DNA from: Robertmurraya kyonggiensis
GTDB lineage: Bacteria > Bacillota > Bacilli > Bacillales > Cytobacillaceae
Length of the DNA: 64,000 nucleotides
Reading direction: 5' to 3'
NCBI RefSeq assembly: GCF_005116465.1
Contig: NZ_SWBM01000003.1
Location: 248,001 to 312,000, forward strand
Shown here: positions 8,486 through 15,002 of the stretch, piece after piece
Layout: every line of letters starts with the position of its first letter
Position numbering within the stretch: position 1 is the first letter of the stretch
Position numbers and translations under genes: made by a program
The notes under the pieces: generated by a model
The model's database searches: none
What the model was told of the DNA's origin: nothing
Seen by the model: only the letters and a program-made list of their open reading frames with translations

Positions 8486-8522
8486 TTCACGAATCGAACA
8501 CCTTCTGTTATAATTAGAATAA
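8486..8522 (+). promoter_or_regulatory. SigA-type promoter overlapped by a PerR-like box
   Basis: -35 TTCACG (8486-8491), 17-bp spacer, -10 TATAAT (8509-8514). The sequence TTATAATTAGAATAA at 8508-8522 matches the PerR consensus TTATAATNATTATAA at 12 of 14 defined positions and covers the -10. PerR is the Fe/Mn-dependent peroxide-sensing repressor, and pfeT is a known PerR target in B. subtilis. The start point would be near 8521, about 150 nt before the ATPase start, with a terminator-like hairpin in between. Confidence 0.55.
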
Positions 8523-8553
8523 ATATAAATTAATAGTTTTTAGAAATAAACCT

Positions 8554-8590
8554 GCTGTCATCCATTTGATGACAGCTTTCGTGTTTTTTA
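8554..8590 (+). terminator. Hairpin terminator or attenuator upstream of the metal ATPase
   Basis: Perfect 9-bp stem GCTGTCATC (8554-8562) with GATGACAGC (8568-8576), loop CATTT, followed by TTTCGTGTTTTTT. It may end the yfkF transcript, but it also lies inside the leader of the promoter at 8486, so it could work as an attenuator or yield a short RNA of about 65 nt. Confidence 0.75.
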
Positions 8591-8633
8591 AGGGTACTGA
8601 TGATGATTATTTTTCTCAATTAGATTATGTAAT

Positions 8634-8648
8634 TGATATTAATTCTCA
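8634..8648 (+). promoter_or_regulatory. Fur-like box upstream of the metal ATPase
   Basis: TGATATTAATTCTCA agrees with the 7-1-7 Fur consensus TGATAATNATTATCA at 12 of 14 positions. It sits 22 bp before the ATG and just ahead of the ribosome site. Fur is reported to activate the PerR-repressed pfeT gene of B. subtilis, which would make sense of both boxes. Confidence 0.5.
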
Positions 8649-8669
8649 CTACAAGAGGAGGACATAGAA

Positions 8670-10592
8670 ATGGAAGCAGAAATGAACAGAGTAGCAGAAG
8701 TGCAAGCACATAACGAAAGTAGACTCGAGAAAATCAAGCCACATGCCGAATTGATTGCCGCGATTTTAAGTGGGGTTTTAATATTAATTGGTTGGATTTT
8801 AGAAAAAAATGAGTTCACGACGGCTTCGATTGTCTTGTTCCTTTTCGCATTTGTAATCGGAGGATTTGCAAAAGCAAAAGAAGGAATCGAAGACACAATT
8901 GAAAACAAAGAACTCAATGTGGAAATGTTAATGATTTTTGCCGCGATTGGTTCAGCCATCATTGGTTATTGGACCGAGGGAGCGATCTTAATCTTCATTT
9001 TCTCCATGAGTGGTGCGTTAGAGACTTACACAATGAACAAAAGTCATAAAGAAATCTCCGCTTTAATGGAGTTACAGCCTGAGGAAGCTTTGGTTGTCAC
9101 AAACGGAATTGAAAAGATCACTGCAGTTTCTGATTTAAAAATTGGCGACTTGATTCTCGTTAAGCCAGGGGAACGCGTTCCTTCAGACGGCCGGATCGTC
9201 AAAGGACAAACAAATGTGGATGAGGCTGCCATTACAGGTGAATCGATTCCCGTTACAAAAGGGATTGATGAAGATGTATATGCTGGCACGGTGAATCTGA
9301 ACGGATCAATAACGGTTGAAATTACGAAAGCGAGTACGGAAACCCTTTTTCAAAAAATCATCCAGCTCGTCCAATCCGCACAAAGCGAGAAATCCCCTTC
9401 TCAACTTTTCATCGAGAAGTTTGAAGGAACTTATGTGAAGGTTGTTCTTGCCGTTGTCGCCTTGATGATGTTTTTACCACATTTCTTATTAGATTGGACT
9501 TGGACGGAAACCTTTTATCGTGCGATGATTCTACTCGTTGTTGCTTCACCTTGTGCCCTTGTTGCATCGATTATGCCAGCAAGCTTATCAGCAATCTCAA
9601 ACGGCGCAAGACATGGAATTCTATTTAAAGGTGGCGTCCATTTAGAAAATCTCGGACATTTAAAAGCCATTGCTTTTGATAAAACAGGTACGTTAACAAA
9701 AGGAAAGCCTGAAGTAACAGATGTATTTGTTTTAGAAGGATTAGACGTTGAAGAAATTTTATCAATCACAGCATCAATCGAAAGTCATTCGACCCATCCA
9801 TTGGCAAATGCCATCGTACAATACTCAAAAAAGGAACTTCATAAACCACTAATGACACTCGAAAGTATAGAAGACGTTTCAGGTTATGGGGTTCAAGCAT
9901 CTATTGCACAAGATAAATGGAAAATCGGAAAAGCTGATTTTGTTGGAAAAGATGCAGCCGATGCATTTCTAGATGGGGTAGCTCCAAAGCTATCAAGCGA
10001 AGGAAAAACGGTTGTTTTTGCGAAAAAGAATGACGCGATTGTTGGCGTTGTTGCCTTAAAAGATGTTGTACGTGACGAAACAAAGGAAGCAATCAAGACA
10101 TTAAGAAAAAAAGGCATCTACACGGTCATGCTAACAGGAGACAGCCAAAGTACAGCTAACGCAATCGCAGCAGAAAGCCATGTAGATGAATTTATTGCAG
10201 AGTGCCTACCGGAAAATAAAGTAGATGAATTGAAAAAACTGAAGGAACGATTCGGACAAGTGGCTATGGTCGGAGACGGTATCAATGACGCCCCCGCTCT
10301 TGCAACAGCTAATGTCGGGATTGCCATGGGTGAAGGGTCTGGCGTGGCACTCGAAACGGCTGATGTCGTTTTAATGAAAAACGAATTGCCGCGTATTGCC
10401 GAAGCTATTAAACTATCAGAAAAGATGAATCAAATCGTGAAGCAAAATGTAATTTTCTCGATTAGTGTCATCATGCTACTCATCATCACTAACTTCCTTC
10501 AATTTATCGACCTACCATTTGGTGTCATTGGTCACGAAGGAAGTACAATTTTGGTTATTTTAAATGGCTTGAGATTGTTGAAGTCTAACTAA
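8670..10592 (+). CDS. pfeT: P1B-type metal-efflux ATPase, PfeT/ZosA-like
   Basis: 640-residue heavy-metal P-type ATPase. No N-terminal heavy-metal (CxxC) domain; the cytoplasmic N-terminus leads straight into membrane helices. Signatures: TGES in the actuator domain, S293-P294-C295 in the transport helix, phosphorylation motif DKTGTLT with Asp337, HP locus in SHSTHPLAN, and hinge GDGINDAPA. Length and absence of the metal-binding domain fit PfeT (formerly ZosA/YkvW), which exports ferrous iron and protects against peroxide and iron stress. The upstream PerR-like and Fur-like boxes support iron rather than cadmium as substrate. The ribosome site AGAGGAGG is strong. Zinc or cobalt export cannot be excluded. 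Confidence 0.85.
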   Translation: MEAEMNRVAEVQAHNESRLEKIKPHAELIAAILSGVLILIGWILEKNEFTTASIVLFLFAFVIGGFAKAKEGIEDTIENKELNVEMLMIFAAIGSAIIGYWTEGAILIFIFSMSGALETYTMNKSHKEISALMELQPEEALVVTNGIEKITAVSDLKIGDLILVKPGERVPSDGRIVKGQTNVDEAAITGESIPVTKGIDEDVYAGTVNLNGSITVEITKASTETLFQKIIQLVQSAQSEKSPSQLFIEKFEGTYVKVVLAVVALMMFLPHFLLDWTWTETFYRAMILLVVASPCALVASIMPASLSAISNGARHGILFKGGVHLENLGHLKAIAFDKTGTLTKGKPEVTDVFVLEGLDVEEILSITASIESHSTHPLANAIVQYSKKELHKPLMTLESIEDVSGYGVQASIAQDKWKIGKADFVGKDAADAFLDGVAPKLSSEGKTVVFAKKNDAIVGVVALKDVVRDETKEAIKTLRKKGIYTVMLTGDSQSTANAIAAESHVDEFIAECLPENKVDELKKLKERFGQVAMVGDGINDAPALATANVGIAMGEGSGVALETADVVLMKNELPRIAEAIKLSEKMNQIVKQNVIFSISVIMLLIITNFLQFIDLPFGVIGHEGSTILVILNGLRLLKSN

Positions 10593-10598
10593 TAGGAA

Positions 10599-10695
10599 GG
10601 CTCTTTTCGCAAACATTGTTGCTTTTGAGTAATAACTTGGTAAATACATTTTAAGTTTAAAATCAAATGAAAATCAGATGGCAGCGAAAAGTGCC
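10599..10695 (+). repeat. MITE-like element, copy 1 (97 bp)
   Basis: Terminal inverted repeats GGCTCTTTTCGC (10599-10610) and GCGAAAAGTGCC (10684-10695). The interior begins AAACATTGTTGCTTTT, shared almost exactly with a 96-bp element at 59082-59177 in the opposite orientation. No coding capacity. The end sequences also occur at 4667-4697 as a short hairpin. Confidence 0.6.
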
Positions 10696-10799
10696 GTGCA
10701 AAAATAATGTGTGAATAAGAACCTCGTAGGAAGTGTAAATGTCGGCTTTTGGACATTTACGAGAAAAACCACAATCATTACGAAAACAGCGAATAGAAC

Positions 10800-10834
10800 A
10801 GCAAACTCACCTTTACTGGCGGGTTTGCTTTTTT
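10800..10834 (+). terminator. Hairpin with T-run, probable terminator downstream of the metal ATPase
   Basis: AGCAAACTCACC and GGCGGGTTTGCT pair around TTTACT, then TTTTTT. Orientation fits the plus strand. It touches the stop of the convergent GNAT gene. Between it and the MITE-like element there is a second unassigned hairpin, GTAAATGTC/GACATTTAC at 10735-10760. Confidence 0.7.
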
Positions 10835-11288
10835 AATAGATTAATTCCTTCCACTCATACTGAATATCAGGCAAATTTTCTTCATTTTCATACCCTCTAC
10901 CTATTATTTCAAATCCATTCTTTTCATAAAATCTCTGTGCGTTTTTATTTATTTCAAAAGTGTATAAGGTTAATACTCCGTCTGATTGTGCTTTCGCTTT
11001 CTCTAGTAACGCTTGACCAATACCTATTCCTTGATAATCTAAATGAACATAAAGCTGACTTATTTCCGTTTTATTGTAGGCAACCATTCCTACTACTTTT
11101 TCATCAATCAATGCTAAGTCTATTTGAAATCGCTCTAGTAATATTTGATCTAAAAAATACAAATGACTCTCGAAGCTATGCTTTTCTTTCTGACCAATTG
11201 CTCGTTCTTTACTTTCTCTCCACATTTTCACTGTTTGCTCAGTATACTTAGGATCGTACTGAACAATTAAGATTCCGTGTTGAGCCAT
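10833..11288 (-). CDS. GNAT family N-acetyltransferase
   Basis: 151-residue acetyltransferase with motif A, ISQLYVHLDYQGIGIGQALLE, where QGIGIG is the acetyl-CoA pyrophosphate loop, and the following NKNAQRFYEKNGFEIIGRG segment (motif B). Start ATG 11288 follows GAGGGACATGATA; earlier ATGs at 11294 and 11309 are too close to or upstream of that site. The substrate is unknown. It lies at the left edge of a patch of genes not seen in the B. subtilis yfk order, so it may be acquired. Confidence 0.8.
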   Translation of the reverse strand: MAQHGILIVQYDPKYTEQTVKMWRESKERAIGQKEKHSFESHLYFLDQILLERFQIDLALIDEKVVGMVAYNKTEISQLYVHLDYQGIGIGQALLEKAKAQSDGVLTLYTFEINKNAQRFYEKNGFEIIGRGYENEENLPDIQYEWKELIY

Positions 11289-11395
11289 TATCATGTCCCT
11301 CAATTTCAATAGTATTTTTAGATTCTTTTTCTTTTACAAAGGCTGTTTTCTAAAAGATTGTTGTTTTTAGTTATAGTTTTATAAATAATTTAAAA

Positions 11396-11459
11396 TGTAA
11401 AAAGGATTTGACATTTTTAAAACTAATGCTACAATAACAAGTGTAAAAAACTTTTTACA
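11396..11459 (+). promoter_or_regulatory. Promoter with inverted-repeat operator for the membrane protein/XRE pair
   Basis: -35 TTGACA (11408-11413), 16-bp spacer, -10 TACAAT (11430-11435). TGTAAAAA occurs upstream at 11396-11403, and a perfect inverted repeat TGTAAAAA-AC-TTTTTACA occupies 11442-11459, at the expected start point. The arrangement is that of an operator bound by a small HTH dimer, most simply the XRE protein encoded two genes downstream. Confidence 0.6.
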
Positions 11460-11484
11460 TTTTTAACAAGGGAGGGAACTAAAA

Positions 11485-11787
11485 ATGGATTATGTTAAAA
11501 TTGTGTATTCAGTCATATTGTTAGTTAGTGGAATTTTGATTTTTGTTGCACCATCGTTTCAAAAGGGTGATGAAAGAAGGAAGTTTATCAACTCGAAAGC
11601 TCAATCATATGCGTTTATCGTAGTTATAGGTATGCTTATTTTAGAAGTTGCACAGTCAATTTATCTAACTATCCAGGGGAATACTTCTTACAATGGGAAT
11701 GGAATTTCGCCCATAGTGTTTATGACGGTGATTTCAATTATATATCTGGTAACATTACTAATTTACAGAAAAAAATATGGTGATTAA
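11485..11787 (+). CDS. Small three-helix membrane protein paired with an XRE regulator
   Basis: 100 residues with membrane helices near 5-23, 40-62 and 75-94 and a charged loop QKGDERRKF after the first helix. Ribosome site AAGGGAGGGAAC. The stop codon TAA abuts the ATG of the downstream XRE gene, so the two are translated as a unit. Similar membrane-protein/XRE pairs occur widely in Firmicutes, often as poorly characterised regulatory modules. No function is assigned; autoregulation by the inverted-repeat operator is likely. Confidence 0.7.
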   Translation: MDYVKIVYSVILLVSGILIFVAPSFQKGDERRKFINSKAQSYAFIVVIGMLILEVAQSIYLTIQGNTSYNGNGISPIVFMTVISIIYLVTLLIYRKKYGD

Positions 11788-11991
11788 ATGAAAAATCACA
11801 TTAGAGAATTAAGAAAATCAGCTAAATTATCCCAGGAAGAACTGGCTAAACTCTGTAAGGTATCCAGACAAACAATAAATGCAATCGAAAATGATAAATA
11901 CGACCCTACTTTACAATTAGCGTTTGACATAGCCTCTGTTTTGGATACCACAGTAGATGGACTTTTCATCAGTGGTTCTATTAGAAAGTGA
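11788..11991 (+). CDS. XRE-family transcriptional regulator, minimal HTH
   Basis: 67-residue Cro/C1-type HTH protein, one domain only: helices 2-3 in KLSQEELAKLCKVSRQTINA, followed by IENDKYDPTLQLAFDIASVL. Its ribosome site overlaps the end of the preceding gene (GGTGAT). The family resembles YdaS/YvaO-like minimal repressors that pair with integral membrane proteins. It probably binds the TGTAAAAA inverted repeat upstream of the pair. A terminator follows at 11997. Confidence 0.85.
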   Translation: MKNHIRELRKSAKLSQEELAKLCKVSRQTINAIENDKYDPTLQLAFDIASVLDTTVDGLFISGSIRK

Positions 11992-11996
11992 TAAAT

Positions 11997-12020
11997 TGAC
12001 CTCATATCGAGGTCTTTTTT
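11997..12020 (+). terminator. Terminator of the XRE pair
   Basis: GACCTC-ATATC-GAGGTC hairpin followed by TTTTTT; the T-run reaches the stop of the decayed transposase frame on the other strand. Confidence 0.85.
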
Positions 12021-12370
12021 ATGCACTCCTCAACTTTTGAACAGTTCCGTAATTTGATTTTTGACACGCTGAAATAAGCATTTGCTCCACTCGTTTTTCA
12101 AATGCTAAATTCTTCCCTAATTCAAGCCAACGAAACCAATAGAGATAGTTGTCCAAATATTTCATTGCAACTCCTTGAAACCTTTCCATCCAAGTCTTCA
12201 AACGATTATGAAAGTTATTGACGTGTTGAATGTGATAGATTCCCTTCTTTACACGCTGTTTTTGTCGTTCATTGACAGTTTCGTGCTGTAATCCCTTTAT
12301 TCTGGCAAACTTTTTATAGTTCGTTGCTGTATCTGTACATAACAAAGCAGATGGGTGAATATACTCACCT
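12019..12370 (-). mobile_element. IS1595-family transposase remnant (C-terminal part)
   Basis: The frame from about 12370 to 12019 reads GEYIHPSALLCTDTATNYKK, then KGIYHIQHVNNFHNRLKTW and FQGVAMKYLDNYLYWF, the C-terminal third of IS1595/ISXO2-type DDE transposases (the CTD Asp, the H.Q.VN..H..LK..I.RF motif). The N-terminal two thirds, the zinc ribbon and the first catalytic Asp are missing, so it cannot transpose. The frame continues upstream into sequence that belongs, in another frame, to a VOC-fold gene, which marks an insertion/deletion junction near 12370. Confidence 0.7.
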
Positions 12371-12691
12371 ATCACAGTATATTGTAGCCCCGTTCTCCAA
12401 TAAATATTGTATGGCTGAGTCAGCATCTTCTGTCCAAACGACAATTTCACAGCCCCTATTTTGTCATGGCGATAACCCATGTACTTTTTTTGTCGATTCC
12501 TTAGTTGCTATGCCTACTTTGAAACCATCCAATACGAGTTCATAATGTACTGGCTCTCCATCGATTTCTGCAGCAAAGGTCTGAGCAAAACCTAATTTCT
12601 CCCTCCATAATTTTTTCTCTATCAAACAATTCAACAAATCAGCAGATAAATCCTCCCAACAACAATAAAATGACGTACGCCTATTGCATAC
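12365..12691 (-). pseudogene. Broken VOC (glyoxalase/bleomycin-resistance) family gene
   Basis: Minus-strand translation gives WEDLSADLL...REKLGFAQTFAAEIDGEP, HYELVLDGFKVGIAT and HGLSP, then a TGA, then QNRGCEIVVWTEDADSA and LLENGA, the N-terminal two thirds of a VOC metal-binding-fold protein. Three lesions are seen: an apparent one-base frameshift next to a possible ATG at 12691, the TGA at about 12454-12452 inside the frame, and loss of the C-terminal end at the transposase junction near 12370. Together with the IS1595 remnant this looks like an old insertion followed by decay. Confidence 0.65.
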
Positions 12692-12697
12692 GCCATT

Positions 12698-13525
12698 TCA
12701 ACAGCTGTCATCCTTCAAATAACTCGATAAAGCGTTGATTTCCCCTCCGAGAATAATAATAATCCCAGATAGATAAAACCAAATTAACATGACAATCACG
12801 GCCCCAATACTTCCGTACATGGCCGAGTAATTACCGAAATTACTCACATAATACGAAAATCCACCTGAAACAACTAGCCAGCTTATTGTTGAAAAAGTCG
12901 CCCCTGGCAATGCATCAATACATTTAAATTTCTTGTTCGGTGCTAGCCAGTATAAAACGAGAAAGACAATAAAAATGATAAGGGCACTTAATAACCAGCG
13001 TATCATATTCCAAAAACCGAGAAAGAGATTTGAATAGCCAAATGTATCAAACAAATACAAGCCAATTTGCTTACCAAAAACAGGCAGTAGCAAGGCTACA
13101 ATAAAGACAAAGATCATCGCTAACGTAAAAAGAACCGCGATTCCCCTTGAGACAAAAAAGGAGCGACTCTCCTTCACCTCATACGCTTTATTAAAGGCAC
13201 GAATAATCGCATTCAACCCATTAGAGGCGGACCAAATGGTTGCGATAATCCCGAAAGATAGCAATGTACCACTTTGGTGGCTCATAATTTCTGTTAAGTT
13301 GGTATTGATGAACTCCATCGTCTCACCAGGAGCAAAATCTGCCACTACTCCAAGCATTTCTTCCTGTGTAATTGGTAAATAGGGAATCAACGAAACAAGT
13401 ACAATCAATAGCGGGAAAAGAGACAAAAGGAAGAAATAAGCCAGCTGAGCAGCCAATCCAAATACATCATCCTCCTCAACTCTTTTCCATAAAAACAACA
13501 ACCCTCTTATACTAAAAAGCTCCAT
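12698..13525 (-). CDS. yfkH: YihY/virulence factor BrkB family membrane protein (YfkH)
   Basis: 275 residues, six predicted membrane helices. The N-terminal LAAQLAYFFLLSLFPLLI and the central IWSASNGLNAIIRAFNKAYE are the hallmark segments of the YihY (formerly misnamed RNase BN) family; function unknown. Order yfkH-yfkI-yfkJ-yfkK is as in B. subtilis. 54 bp downstream of the YtxH-domain gene on the same strand, so probably the last gene of an operon beginning with the phosphatase. Confidence 0.88.
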   Translation of the reverse strand: MELFSIRGLLFLWKRVEEDDVFGLAAQLAYFFLLSLFPLLIVLVSLIPYLPITQEEMLGVVADFAPGETMEFINTNLTEIMSHQSGTLLSFGIIATIWSASNGLNAIIRAFNKAYEVKESRSFFVSRGIAVLFTLAMIFVFIVALLLPVFGKQIGLYLFDTFGYSNLFLGFWNMIRWLLSALIIFIVFLVLYWLAPNKKFKCIDALPGATFSTISWLVVSGGFSYYVSNFGNYSAMYGSIGAVIVMLIWFYLSGIIIILGGEINALSSYLKDDSC

Positions 13526-13579
13526 TCCACCACCTCGGTTTATGGTTTTTCATAAAGCTCTTTTCTCAAACAATATTTT

Positions 13580-13918
13580 TCAAGAATAAGGAATTTCCTC
13601 TTCATCGTGAGCAAAAGCTTCCTTCGTATCTTTGACGATACCCACTACAGTTGGTGTTACATCTCTCAACTCTTCTACCTTTTCTGCTATAAACGATACA
13701 TCCTCACTGACTTGTTCTACCGTCGAACGTAATTTGGAAGTCTTCACCTTAATTTTTTCCGCCATTTCAGTAGGATGACTAATATAATGGGATACCTCTT
13801 TTGTTCCTTTTTTGCAGCTTTCTACGACAGATGTTCTTGTTTGTCGATCGAGTAGGCTAATCGCGCCTCCAGCTAGAGCTCCAAGTAAAATGCCCTTCCA
13901 AAACTTATTGGTACTCAT
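13580..13918 (-). CDS. YtxH-domain general-stress-type protein (YfkI-like position)
   Basis: 112 residues: N-terminal glycine/alanine-rich hydrophobic segment FWKGILLGALAGGAISLL, then a long amphipathic helical region (VEQVSEDVSFIAEKVEELRD), the layout of YtxH/YfkI stress proteins. Start ATG 13918 follows AAGGAAGGACATGCTA; the ATG at 13924 is too close to that site. It overlaps the 3' end of the phosphatase gene by 14 bp, indicating translational coupling. Probably membrane-anchored; molecular role unknown. Confidence 0.72.
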   Translation of the reverse strand: MSTNKFWKGILLGALAGGAISLLDRQTRTSVVESCKKGTKEVSHYISHPTEMAEKIKVKTSKLRSTVEQVSEDVSFIAEKVEELRDVTPTVVGIVKDTKEAFAHDEEEIPYS

Positions 13919-14405
13919 TAGCATGTCCTTCCTTTCCGTTTAAATCAGTTGTTTTGATATGTTCCAATAAATTCTTGCAGCCTTGTTCAACTAAATCAAA
14001 AACCTCTTGAAAATTCCCCGTATAGTATGGGTCTGGAACATTTTTTTCCTGAGTACTTGGAACAAAATCCAGTAAAACTTCTATTTTTGCCTTCGGATAA
14101 GCTGTTTTGAGCATTTCAATATTCCTTTTATTATCTGAATCCATGGCGATAATATATTCAAATTCATCTAAATCCTGTTCATGAATCTGCCGAGCCCTTA
14201 ATCCTGCAGCACTAATGCTATTTTTCTCAAGAATATTTAGTGTACCTTGATGAGGAGGTTGTCCAACGTGCCAGTCTCCAGTCCCTGCTGAATCCACCTG
14301 GATCATCTTTTCTAATCCTTCCCTCTTTACTTCATGACGAAACATCGCCTCCGCCATTGGAGAACGACAAATATTCCCGAGACAAACAAATAACACTTTA
14401 ACCAT
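13905..14405 (-). CDS. yfkJ: Low-molecular-weight protein-tyrosine phosphatase YfkJ
   Basis: 166 residues with the P-loop C8-LGNIC-R14-S15 at the N-terminus and general-acid Asp125 in the PDPYYTG motif, all catalytic residues of LMW-PTPs. Start ATG 14405 follows GGAGGGAATGTCAC; earlier in-frame codons lack a site. YfkJ of B. subtilis dephosphorylates phosphotyrosine substrates and contributes to stress survival. First gene of the apparent yfkJ-yfkI-yfkH operon. Confidence 0.93.
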   Translation of the reverse strand: MVKVLFVCLGNICRSPMAEAMFRHEVKREGLEKMIQVDSAGTGDWHVGQPPHQGTLNILEKNSISAAGLRARQIHEQDLDEFEYIIAMDSDNKRNIEMLKTAYPKAKIEVLLDFVPSTQEKNVPDPYYTGNFQEVFDLVEQGCKNLLEHIKTTDLNGKEGHANEYQ

Positions 14406-14572
14406 GTGACATTCCCTCCTTGCTTCCATTTTCTTTGATACCTATGTACTACGCAATACTTCTTTTAAAAATCTGTACCATTATGATATATTTAATGCCT
14501 GAGAGATGTTAATATTCATCTATGGACTGTGCATATAATTAATCGACTATAAAGTAAAGGCAGGGGATCAAC

Positions 14573-14797
14573 ATGAATTTATCAGTTGCTTCGATTGAAA
14601 ATGTGGAATTTATGATTGAAAAAATTAAAGAAAAACTGAAAGTGCTCAACTTTGGCGCCATTAAGCCATCTCATTTTGATGAAAATATGTATGAAGAATT
14701 AAAAGAAATCTATGACTTAGTGATGAAGAAAGATTCCTTCAGCCCGAACGAAATGCAGGCCCTTGCAGAAGAGCTAGGTAACTTGCGCAAGCAATAA
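14573..14797 (+). CDS. yfkK: UPF0435 family protein YfkK
   Basis: 74-residue cytoplasmic all-helical protein beginning MNLSVASIENVEFMIEKIK and ending EELGNLRKQ, the UPF0435 pattern; YfkK in B. subtilis has similar length and is adjacent to yfkJ. The ribosome site is GGCAGGGGATCAAC. Function unknown. Divergent from yfkJ with about 165 bp between. Confidence 0.88.
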   Translation: MNLSVASIENVEFMIEKIKEKLKVLNFGAIKPSHFDENMYEELKEIYDLVMKKDSFSPNEMQALAEELGNLRKQ

Positions 14798-14813
14798 GCT
14801 AGAAAGTTTGAAG

Positions 14814-14918
14814 TTCATAAAGACAACTATCGGGAGAATCCAATGATTAGTGTCCGCATGAAGCCTTCATAAAGACAACTATTGCAAGTATCCAACGGAT
14901 AGTGTCCACATGACCTAT
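14814..14918. repeat. Two tandem 52-bp repeats (same family as the 50.7-51.2 kb array)
   Basis: TTCATAAAGACAACTAT begins at 14814 and again at 14866; TAGTGTCC occurs at 14848 and 14900, both exactly 52 bp apart. The unit TAGTGTCCGCATGAAGCC... aligns with the unit TAGTGTCTTCATGGGCTC... of the long array at 50718, so the two loci are copies of one repeat family 36 kb apart. Confidence 0.8.
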
Positions 14919-14946
14919 TCAATTCCAAAGACAGACAATTAAAAGC

Positions 14947-14994
14947 GAAGCTATCCCAAATGTAGATATTTAAACTACATCTCGGGATAGCTTC
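14947..14994. terminator. Long hairpin terminator, probably bidirectional
   Basis: GAAGCTATCCC (14947-14957) pairs with GGGATAGCTTC (14984-14994) and TGTAG with CTACA inside. It lies just past the stop of the HD-domain gene (15003, minus) and could also stop the yfkK transcript. Confidence 0.75.
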
Positions 14995-15002
14995 TTCGTA
15001 TT

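Noticed and set aside
10739-11251. 170-codon plus-strand frame opposite the GNAT gene
   Set aside because: It is antisense to a clear acetyltransferase, rich in Phe/Leu/His with no domain, and lacks a ribosome site.
12452-12454. TGA in the VOC frame as a second selenocysteine codon
   Set aside because: It replaces what is normally a glycine, the gene has further lesions and no hairpin with proper spacing follows.
12324-12545. 73-codon plus-strand frame over the VOC/IS junction
   Set aside because: The protein similarity in this stretch is on the minus strand; this frame has no domain or ribosome site.
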